Source: Limisphaerales bacterium
GTDB lineage: Bacteria > Verrucomicrobiota > Verrucomicrobiia > Limisphaerales > PALSA-1396
NCBI GenBank assembly: GCA_003140275.1
Contig: PLJQ01000295.1
Span: forward strand, 1-6,522
Direction: 5' to 3'
Length of the DNA: 6,522 bases
The stretch's first letter is position 1. Each line of letters opens with the position of its first letter. This document shows positions 1 through 5,916 of this stretch, in pieces. A model generated the notes under the pieces. That model worked only from the letters and a program-made list of their open reading frames with translations. It searched no databases and had not been told where the DNA came from. A program made the translations under genes and the position numbers.

Positions 1-275
1 GGCTCGTTGAATGGGTCGTAGCCCAGGTAGGTGGTCAGTCGGGGCTGGAAAGCCCAGGCCGGATACACTCGGTCTGTTTCCCAAAGGCTAAGGGTCCTGT
101 TGCTAACCCCTAGTTTTAGAGCGGCTTCCGATTGTCGGATTCCTGCCAAGAATCGTTTCTTCTTGAGGTGTTCGCCAAGGGTTGTTGGCTCCTTGGCGAT
201 TGGAAAACTCCGTGTCCATACAGGTGCAACATCCTTGCGAGCGACGGTTACAATGCGGTTGCAAAAAGGCAACAT
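1..275 (-). CDS. XRE-like helix-turn-helix protein, partial (runs off left edge)
   Basis: Reading the minus strand from ATG at 275 gives 91 open residues with no stop before the window edge, so the 3' end is missing. Residues about 32-60 read TLGEHLKKKRFLAGIRQSEA followed by ALKLGVSNRTLSLWE. This is the classic pattern of an XRE/Cro-type helix-turn-helix: a basic first helix, 'Q.EAA..LGVS..TL..WE', then a conserved Trp-Glu. It is followed by DRVYPAW and LTTYLGYDPFNE. The 'R..P......YLGYDP' ending is typical of a family of short HTH proteins, often solitary or next to integrases, that I recall from Verrucomicrobia and Planctomycetes. A DNA-binding role is inferred from the fold only. The start is uncertain: an in-frame ATG at 332 would add 19 residues, and neither start has a clear Shine-Dalgarno. 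The first 25 or so residues look poorly conserved, so this could be a decayed copy. A longer same-strand frame across the region gives no recognisable protein. Confidence 0.68.
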   Translation of the reverse strand, partial: MLPFCNRIVTVARKDVAPVWTRSFPIAKEPTTLGEHLKKKRFLAGIRQSEAALKLGVSNRTLSLWETDRVYPAWAFQPRLTTYLGYDPFNE

Positions 276-751
276 CGCGCACGCCGGACGGAAAAATGCC
301 GGGTGACTCGAACAGTTCGCCGCGCCGTTCATGCGTTTGCCGGTGGCCAAGAATTGCCCAGATCAAGGAATTCCGCCAGCGGCGTGGGCCAAGGCCCAAG
401 GAATAGAGCCAGCAGTCGCTCAGGCCGATAGAACAAACCTTCCATTGGCCACAAATCTTGCTGTGCTTAGCGCAAAATAAATTGCGATAGTCCTTGCTGT
501 GAGCGGGGTAACTTCGTTTAATTAACCGGTCGCCACCATTTTTGGTTCTCAAATCGTGAACCTTTAATCTTGGCGGCATCGGTATTAACCCGGTGATTCT
601 ATGGTCAGAAGAACTGATGAAAACTTTTTTCTCTGCCCAGTTGGCGTTTCCCCTCGACTGTCTTGGTGTTGTCACGCATCCCTCCCGCGATGGCGGAGTT
701 GATCCTGACCACACCGATTGCCTCCCAAGTAACCCGATCCCCAGAAGCCCT
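276..751. other. Intergenic region with no convincing gene
   Basis: About 475 bases lie between the divergent HTH gene and the first large exported protein. Several open frames cross it on the minus strand, including one of about 200 codons, but their translations look like read-through of non-coding DNA: scattered Arg, Cys and Trp, and no motif or domain. I found no tRNA, rRNA or CRISPR-like pattern and no sigma-70 box I would defend. The promoters for both the leftward HTH gene and the rightward gene pair should lie here, because the genes diverge. The right end also has no strong ribosome binding site. Confidence 0.5.
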
Positions 752-766
752 ATGAAAACGACATGA
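752..766 (+). other. Four-codon mini-ORF overlapping the start of the first large gene
   Basis: ATG AAA ACG ACA TGA reads M-K-T-T-stop, and its TGA overlaps the ATG of the downstream gene in an ATGA arrangement. The gene itself starts ATG AAA ACC ACA (M-K-T-T), so the start segment is present twice, 11 bases apart and out of frame. Two readings are possible. It may be a small local duplication that is merely a relic, or the upstream ATG may capture ribosomes that then reinitiate at 763. No clear Shine-Dalgarno favours either ATG. Confidence 0.3.
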
Positions 767-3135
767 AAACCACATTATCGGTGCCAAAGCAAACTTCCAC
801 CGCCCTGCTGCGCCGCGGGCATTTTTTGATTCTCCTCGCTAGGGTGGCACTGCTACTGGCCTGGGTGTTTCTGGCGGTGGCACCGCTCCGGGCGGTTCCC
901 ACCAATTCACCGCCGCGCGTCCTGATCCTCGATGAAACCATCGTGTTTGGCACGAACAGTTGGGAGGCGCTGGCGGCGCAGGCGGCCATTCCCGGTTGCG
1001 CGGTGGACATCGTCTCCGAGGCAAATTGGTATGGCATTCCCGGCACGGGCAACGGCGGGCCGACCGGCTTTGGGTTTGATCAATACCGCGCCATCATCAT
1101 CGGTGATCCCAGTTGCAACACCAGCACCTCAAACTATCTAGCCGCGCTCACGGCATTAAACGCCACCAAGGCTGTGTGGACGCCAGCCGCCACCGGCAAC
1201 GTCATCCTGCTGGGAGTGGACAATGCCTGCCACGCCTACGGCACCAACGGGGCCGCCAAGACGATCAACCGCGGCATTGCCTTTGCCGCCAATGACCCCA
1301 CGAAGACCGGATTCTACTATGCTTTGAGTTGTTACTACGATTACACTGCGCCTGCGACCAACGCGACGCTGGTGCCGCAGCTTACGGGCTTCGGCAACTT
1401 CCTGGTCCGCAATTACGGCAGCGGCTCTTTCAACGACGTTCACATCGTTGCCACTCATCCGATATTCACAGCTCCTCCGCCCTTGACCGACGCCGAGTTA
1501 AGCAACTGGGGTTACTCGACCCACGAGGGTTTTGACGCCTGGCCGGCCAGCTTCGTCGTCCTCTCCATCGCGCTGACCAACGGCACTTACACCGCCACCG
1601 ACGGCAGCAACGGCATCCCCTACATCCTGGTGCGCGGTGAAGGCGTCAAAGTCATCAGTTCAATCGAACTCGGGCCGCCCAGCGCCACCAACAACATTGG
1701 CACCCCGCACACCGTCTGTGCGACCATCGCCACGAATGTCGTGCCGCGGACCAACGTGCTGGTGACCTTCACCATTTCCAGCGGGCCCAATTCCGTCACC
1801 AATTATTCCACGGTCACCGACGCGAATGGCGTGGCCTGTTTCACCTACCTGGGCAACGGCGGGCTGGGGGTGGATTACATCGCCGCTGCGTACGCTGATC
1901 AATTCGACCACGTCATGAAGTCCGGCACCGTCACCAAGCTCTGGCAGGGCGCCTGTATCAACCTCGGTTGCCAGACCCTGGAGTGCCTTGCGGACGGGAC
2001 GTGGGCTTACAATTTCTGTATCACCAACCTGGAGGGCTTGCCGCTGACCGCGCTCTCCCTGTTCAACGCCCCGACGAACGTCGGCTTCACGCCCGGTGTC
2101 ATCAACTTGGTGCCACCCTTGGGCCTCGGGCAAAGCACCAATCTGTCCTTGACGATCAACGGCCCCATCACGTTGACCAACGTCTGTTTCAACGTGGGCG
2201 TCTATACGACCAACGAAGGCGTGCTGGATTGCAGCATTCCAGACTGCCTCAACCTGCCGGCCTGCTGCAACCGCGTCATCACCAACTCGCTTACCTTCGT
2301 CAGCACCGTGGGCCTCGTCAGCACCTACAACTACTCGATCACCATCCAGAACGTCAGCGGCAATCCGCTCAAATTTGTCGGCTTTGGCGCCGATCAATCC
2401 TGCGTCACGTTCCTCCCGGCGCTGCTCGACCTTACGCTGCCGGCTTACGGCGGCCCGAGCTTGTTGCTGCCGAGCCAGACGCGCACGGTGAACCTGCCGG
2501 TGCAACGAACCGCGCCATGCCCGGGAACGAACACCTTCCATCTCTCGACCTTCGACACCAACCTCATCACCTGTTGCTCAACGAGGGTAACCCTGCCACC
2601 GGCCAAGTGCGTGAAGATCATTTCGCCCTACGACGGATCGGTGGTGCTGACCAATACCCCGGTGCTCGCGCGCGCCATTGCCATCGGTCCGTGTAGTCTG
2701 AGATGGGTAAAATTCTACGATGGCTCGAGCTATCTGGGGGATGCAGTCGCGGGATCCAGCGGCGGATACGATCTCACTCTCAACAATCTTCCGGCTGGCA
2801 TCCAACGGCTTTCGGCGGTGGCGGAACTGGAATCGGGCACGCCTGATACCGGCGAGATTGAAACGTCCGATCCCGTTGATTTGACGGTGTTGGCCCCCGG
2901 CACCGACCCTGACCACAGCCCGCCCGTCATCTCGGTGGGCGTCACCGGCCGCTCGGTGCTCATCAACCTGCCGACCGCGTTGGGCCACCAATACTCCATC
3001 GAATTTCGCACCAACCTCGCGATCGGCTCCTGGACGACCCTTCAGAATGTCAACGGCGACGGCACCGTGATGATCATCAAGGATTCTGTGACGAACGACG
3101 CCAGCCGCTTCTACCGCGCCGTTCAACTGCCTTGA
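763..3135 (+). CDS. Exported multidomain Cys-rich protein, first of a tandem pair, 790 aa
   Basis: Function unknown; very probably secreted. A signal peptide is clear: basic RR at 17-18, a hydrophobic stretch at 21-40, and a likely cut after PLRA (residue 44). Residues about 51-295 form an alpha/beta module that starts PRVLILDE and contains FDQYRAIIIGDPSC, AVWTPAATGNVILLGVD, DPTKTGFYYALSCYY, HIVATHP, STHEGFDAWP and GIPYILVRG. I recall similar unnamed modules in exported proteins of several phyla, perhaps with a flavodoxin- or ThuA-like fold. Residues 299-393 match an invasin-type (Big_1) Ig domain (GTPHTV, VTFTISSGPNS, TVTDANGVACFTY). Residues 397-616 are a Cys-rich region made of two related repeats. 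Residues 617-711 are a second bacterial Ig domain (WVKFYDGSSYLGD). Residues 720-790 carry the YSIEFRTNL...RFYRAV domain common at verrucomicrobial C-termini. The precursor has 21 cysteines. The gene is followed after 33 bases by its paralogue. I see no transmembrane anchor or hydrolase catalytic motif. The start at 763 gives a normal signal peptide but has weak ribosome binding. Confidence 0.92.
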   Translation: MKTTLSVPKQTSTALLRRGHFLILLARVALLLAWVFLAVAPLRAVPTNSPPRVLILDETIVFGTNSWEALAAQAAIPGCAVDIVSEANWYGIPGTGNGGPTGFGFDQYRAIIIGDPSCNTSTSNYLAALTALNATKAVWTPAATGNVILLGVDNACHAYGTNGAAKTINRGIAFAANDPTKTGFYYALSCYYDYTAPATNATLVPQLTGFGNFLVRNYGSGSFNDVHIVATHPIFTAPPPLTDAELSNWGYSTHEGFDAWPASFVVLSIALTNGTYTATDGSNGIPYILVRGEGVKVISSIELGPPSATNNIGTPHTVCATIATNVVPRTNVLVTFTISSGPNSVTNYSTVTDANGVACFTYLGNGGLGVDYIAAAYADQFDHVMKSGTVTKLWQGACINLGCQTLECLADGTWAYNFCITNLEGLPLTALSLFNAPTNVGFTPGVINLVPPLGLGQSTNLSLTINGPITLTNVCFNVGVYTTNEGVLDCSIPDCLNLPACCNRVITNSLTFVSTVGLVSTYNYSITIQNVSGNPLKFVGFGADQSCVTFLPALLDLTLPAYGGPSLLLPSQTRTVNLPVQRTAPCPGTNTFHLSTFDTNLITCCSTRVTLPPAKCVKIISPYDGSVVLTNTPVLARAIAIGPCSLRWVKFYDGSSYLGDAVAGSSGGYDLTLNNLPAGIQRLSAVAELESGTPDTGEIETSDPVDLTVLAPGTDPDHSPPVISVGVTGRSVLINLPTALGHQYSIEFRTNLAIGSWTTLQNVNGDGTVMIIKDSVTNDASRFYRAVQLP
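1972..2610 (+). repeat. Internal duplication of a Cys-rich module in the first protein
   Basis: Two related segments lie in tandem: residues about 404-502 and 503-616. Anchors that line up are YNFCITNLEGLPLTALSLF with YNYSITIQNVSGNPLKFVGF, the 'PP/LLP..QS/QT' turn before the next strand (LGQSTNLSLTINGP with LPSQTRTVNLPVQRTAP), and a terminal cysteine cluster ending LPACC or LPPAKC. The pattern (strand with 'N..G.PL', a long loop, a strand after a Q-S/T turn, then a CC...LP.C close) resembles Cys-rich beta modules I recall in exported verrucomicrobial and planctomycete proteins. Identity between the two repeats is low, so the duplication is old and predates the gene duplication. Confidence 0.6.
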
Positions 3136-3168
3136 ACCGGCGATGCCAACCTGAATCAGATGCCCAAT

Positions 3169-5337
3169 ATGAAAACCATCCCAATCCTGTGGAACTCTTC
3201 CCGCGCCAGCGTTGCCCGGCCCGTCGCTCGCATTCGCGCCTTTGCCTTCGTAACCACTTTGATCGGCCTGGCGTTGTTCCAGCCCTGGTTGGTGCGCGCC
3301 ACCCCGACCAATTCCCCGCCGCGCGTGCTGATTCTCGATGAGACCGTGACTGGCGGAACCAACAGCCTGGAGGCCGCCGCCGCTCAACTGGCCATTCCCG
3401 GTTGCGCGGTGGATGTCGTTTCCGCAGCGAACTGGTATGGCATTCCCGGCACGGGCACGGGCGGGCCGAGCGGCTTCGGCTTCGACCAATACCGCGCCAT
3501 TATCATCGGCGATCCATTTTGCAACTACGTCGTCACGTCAAATTATCTGGCGGCAATGACGGCGCTGAACGCCACCAAGGCCGTGTGGACGCCGGCTGCC
3601 GCCGGCAACGCCATCATTGAGGGCGTGGACAATGCGTATCACTTCACCAACAATGTCGGGGCCGCAAAGACGCTCAATCGCGGCATCGCCTTCGCCGTGA
3701 ACGATCCGACGAAGACTGGTTTCTATTACGCCATGAGTTGCTTCTATGATGACTTCTTCACCATGACCACCAACGCCATGCTGGTGCCGCATTTGACCGG
3801 CTTCGGCACTTTCATGGTCCGCGGCTACCTCAGCTGTTTCGATGCCTGCCACATCGTGGCTACGCATCCGGTGTTCACCAATGCGCCCGCCTTGACGGAT
3901 ACCGAGTTGAGCGGCTGGGGCTGCTCCACGCACGAAGGCTTTGACGCGTGGCCATCGAGCTTCGTCGTGCTCGCCATCGCGCTGACCAATGGCGCCTACA
4001 ATGCCACCGACGGCAGCAACGGCATTCCCTACGTTCTCGTCCGTGGCGAAGGCGTCCAGGTTGTCAGCCCCCTTCAACTAGGCCCTTCCAACGCCACCAA
4101 CAACATCGGCACGCCGCACACCGTCTGCGCGACCATCGCCACGAATGTGACGCCTCGGACCAACGTATTGGTGACCTTCACCATTTCCAGCGGGCCGAAT
4201 TCCGTCACCAACTATTCGACGGTCACCGACTCGAACGGTGTGGCTTGCTTCACCTACACGGGCAACGGCGGGTTGGGGTTGGACTCCATCACCGCTTCCT
4301 ACGCGAACAATCTTGATCAGGTGATCACCTCCGGCACGGTCACCAAGCTCTGGCAGGGTGCGTGTGTCAATCTTGACTGCAGCGCCTTGCAATGTCTGTC
4401 GGACGGCACATGGACCTACAATTTCTGCGTCACGAATCTGAACGGCAGCCCGCTCACCGCGCTCTCCCTGTTCAACGCCCCCACGAACGTCAGCTTCGCG
4501 CCCAACGTCATCCTCTTGTCGCCGCCTCTGGCGGTCGGCCAAAGCACCAATCTCTCGGTGCTGATCAACGGCCCGGCGTCCCTGATGAATTTCTGTTTCA
4601 GCGTTGGCAGCTACCTCACCAACGGCACAGTGCTCAATTGCAGCATCCCGGACTGCCTCAGCCTCCCGGCCTGCTGCAACCGCGTCATCACCAACACGCT
4701 CACCTTCGTCGGCACCGTGGGCCTCGTCAGCACCTACAATTACTCCATCACCATCCAGAACGTCACTGGTTCGCCGCTGAAATTCGTCGGCTTTGGGGCC
4801 GGCCAATCTTGCGTCACGTTCCTCCCGACGCTGCTCGACCTCACGCTGCCGTCTTACGGCGGCCCCGGCCTGCTGCTGCCGAGTCAGACGCGCACCTTGA
4901 ATCTGCAGGTGCAACGCACTGCGCCGTGCCCCGGGACAAACGAGTTCTACCTCTCCACCCTCGACACGAACCTGGTCGGGTGCTGCTCGACGAAGCTGAA
5001 ATTGCCGCCGGCCAAGTGCGTGGGCATTGGCCTACCCTACGACCAGTCCGTGGTGCTGACGACCACGCCCGTGCTCTTGCGCGCGATTGCCATCGGTCCG
5101 TGTGGTTTCATTTGGGTCAAATTCTACGATGGCGCGACCTATCTGGGCGACGCCGTTCCGAGCACTGGCGGCGGATACGATCTTACCGTGAGCGGCTTTG
5201 CTGCGGGCACCCACCAACTCTCGGCCGTGGCGCAACTGTCGGACAGCTTGGGAGGTGTCGGCGAAGTGGAAACCACCGCACCCGTTGGCTTGATCGTCTT
5301 GGCTCCAGCCACACCGCCGGACCAACACGGTCCTTGA
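3169..5337 (+). CDS. Exported multidomain Cys-rich protein, second of a tandem pair, 722 aa
   Basis: Paralogue of the preceding gene, collinear over almost its whole length and highly similar; function unknown. I chose ATG at 3169 because it gives MKTI, matching MKTT in the first copy. An in-frame ATG at 3160 would add three residues. The signal peptide runs to about residue 44 (AFAFVTTLIGLALF, cut after VRA). Then come the alpha/beta module (about 49-296: PRVLILDE, FDQYRAIIIGDPFC, DPTKTGFYYAMSC, HIVATHP, STHEGFDAWP), the Big_1-type Ig domain (about 300-394), the duplicated Cys-rich module (about 398-617) and the second Ig domain (about 618-712, WVKFYDGATYLGD). It then stops at PATPPDQHGP, lacking the roughly 70-residue C-terminal domain of its twin. 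The precursor has 23 cysteines, 20 of them at positions shared with the twin. Extra ones are at 223, 227 and 252 in the N-terminal module. Only 33 bases separate it from the upstream stop, so co-transcription is likely. Confidence 0.92.
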   Translation: MKTIPILWNSSRASVARPVARIRAFAFVTTLIGLALFQPWLVRATPTNSPPRVLILDETVTGGTNSLEAAAAQLAIPGCAVDVVSAANWYGIPGTGTGGPSGFGFDQYRAIIIGDPFCNYVVTSNYLAAMTALNATKAVWTPAAAGNAIIEGVDNAYHFTNNVGAAKTLNRGIAFAVNDPTKTGFYYAMSCFYDDFFTMTTNAMLVPHLTGFGTFMVRGYLSCFDACHIVATHPVFTNAPALTDTELSGWGCSTHEGFDAWPSSFVVLAIALTNGAYNATDGSNGIPYVLVRGEGVQVVSPLQLGPSNATNNIGTPHTVCATIATNVTPRTNVLVTFTISSGPNSVTNYSTVTDSNGVACFTYTGNGGLGLDSITASYANNLDQVITSGTVTKLWQGACVNLDCSALQCLSDGTWTYNFCVTNLNGSPLTALSLFNAPTNVSFAPNVILLSPPLAVGQSTNLSVLINGPASLMNFCFSVGSYLTNGTVLNCSIPDCLSLPACCNRVITNTLTFVGTVGLVSTYNYSITIQNVTGSPLKFVGFGAGQSCVTFLPTLLDLTLPSYGGPGLLLPSQTRTLNLQVQRTAPCPGTNEFYLSTLDTNLVGCCSTKLKLPPAKCVGIGLPYDQSVVLTTTPVLLRAIAIGPCGFIWVKFYDGATYLGDAVPSTGGGYDLTVSGFAAGTHQLSAVAQLSDSLGGVGEVETTAPVGLIVLAPATPPDQHGP
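4381..5019 (+). repeat. Internal duplication of a Cys-rich module in the second protein
   Basis: Same two-unit arrangement as in the first protein, at residues about 405-503 and 504-617. Unit one contains YNFCVTNLNGSPLTALSLF and closes with a cysteine cluster ending LPACC. Unit two contains YNYSITIQNVTGSPLKFVGF and closes with CCSTKLKLPPAKC. Every cysteine of this region is kept between the two proteins, which argues that the disulfide pattern is under selection. Confidence 0.6.
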
Positions 5338-5401
5338 ACGAGCCTATTTTGCCGCCGGCCCCTCCCGCGCACTATTAAAAGCCTTGCCGGGGCCGCGCTA
5401 A
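5338..5401. other. Short spacer after the gene pair, possible weak hairpin
   Basis: This spacer lies between the stop of the second large gene and the integrase remnant. CGGCCCC at 5356-5362 can pair with GGGGCCG at 5389-5395 around a 26-base loop. There is no T-run after it, so it is not a standard intrinsic terminator, and I would not rely on it to end transcription. Confidence 0.2.
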
Positions 5402-5686
5402 AATGAATCAGCCCGTTGGTCGGAAGCGGTAGATTTTTTGATCCAATACGCCAGACCGGAACGGGGCCAAATCACCGTTGAAGACGCACTGACAGAATTC
5501 CTGAAATCCAAAGAGGGTTTGAAGTGCGGTGAAGCTTACTTGCGCGGTTGCAACAGAACTGACTACCCGCCCTTGACCCGGGTATTTCCCAACAGGGTGC
5601 TTAGCGAAATTAGCGAAAGCGAAGGGGAAGCAATACATAAATTCCGACAAGAACTGGTCAAGAAGCTCAAAGGCTCCGCACATTAA
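5402..5686 (+). pseudogene. Tyrosine recombinase remnant, N-terminal core-binding part only
   Basis: The frame open from 5402 to the TAA at 5684-5686 reads ESARWSEAVDFLIQYARPER, then ITVEDALTEFLKSKEGLK, GEAYLRG and RVFPNRVLSEISESE. This matches the layout of the SAM-like core-binding domain of verrucomicrobial-type tyrosine integrases: 'EAV.F...A....TV..A..EFL.SK...GL...YL...' followed by 'F..R.LSEIS..E'. The family catalytic domain with its R-H-R-Y residues is absent. The frame ends directly against the convergent membrane-protein gene, so the piece is truncated. The only in-frame start I see is TTG at 5438, inside the conserved part, and homology seems to extend upstream of it to a stop at 5399. 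The segment between AYLRG and RVFPNR also looks slightly garbled (CNRTDYPPLT). I read it as a relic of an integrated element, not an active enzyme. The alternative is an unrelated 82-residue hypothetical protein starting at 5438. Confidence 0.5.
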
Positions 5687-5907
5687 TTAGGAGCCGATTT
5701 GCCACGAAGAAATGCCAGAAAAGATGGGGTGGATAGGATAAGGAACGCCGCCCCGGCGATAATCAGCCTCCACGCAAGCATACCGGCCTTACGCGGTGAC
5801 AATGAGTCCGCTCTTCCATTGAGAAGGAAAAGCCCGATGCCAGCGAACAAAAAGGCGACGACTTTGGGCGTCGTACGCGACGGTTTGTTGTCGGGTTCGT
5901 TGTCCAT
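5683..5907 (-). CDS. Small two-helix membrane protein, 74 aa, downstream of the Mg2+ ATPase gene
   Basis: I do not recognise a family. The protein has a charged N-terminus (MDNEPDNKPSRTTPK), a first hydrophobic segment at about 16-30 (VVAFLFAGIGLFLLN), a short basic/polar loop (GRADSLSPRKAG), a second hydrophobic segment at about 43-66 (MLAWRLIIAGAAFLILSTPS and on), and a basic tail ending RGKSAPN. This predicts a helical hairpin in the inner membrane, with both ends probably cytoplasmic. Its ATG at 5907 lies nine bases after the stop of the Mg2+ ATPase gene on the same strand, so it is almost certainly co-transcribed and possibly translationally coupled. A role as an accessory or regulatory peptide of the transporter is a guess from position only. 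Its TAA stop overlaps the stop of the convergent integrase remnant by four bases (TTAA). Confidence 0.7.
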   Translation of the reverse strand: MDNEPDNKPSRTTPKVVAFLFAGIGLFLLNGRADSLSPRKAGMLAWRLIIAGAAFLILSTPSFLAFLRGKSAPN

Positions 5908-5916
5908 AGACGGGTT

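Noticed and set aside
385..398. Short inverted repeat TGGGC-CAAG-GCCCA
   Set aside because: A 5-bp stem with no T-run and no context of a gene end. It is too short to call a terminator or operator.
103..714. A 203-codon open frame on the minus strand
   Set aside because: It overlaps the HTH gene in another frame on the same strand, and its translation is rich in scattered Arg, Cys and Trp without any domain. The HTH frame is the one with protein-like signal.
1660..2541. Long minus-strand open frame of 293 codons inside the first large gene, with similar ones in the second
   Set aside because: These are antisense shadows of GC-rich coding sequence: Arg/Gly/Ala/Asp-rich translations with no motifs, opposite a gene with clear domains and a signal peptide.
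1968..2696. Plus-strand 242-codon frame and its counterpart at 4392-5378
   Set aside because: Pro/Arg/His/Gln-rich out-of-frame shadows that appear in both paralogues only because the paralogues are similar.
5408..5683. 91-codon minus-strand frame opposite the integrase remnant
   Set aside because: The plus-strand frame has recognisable integrase-like phrases, while this one has no domain and a random mix of Phe and Cys.
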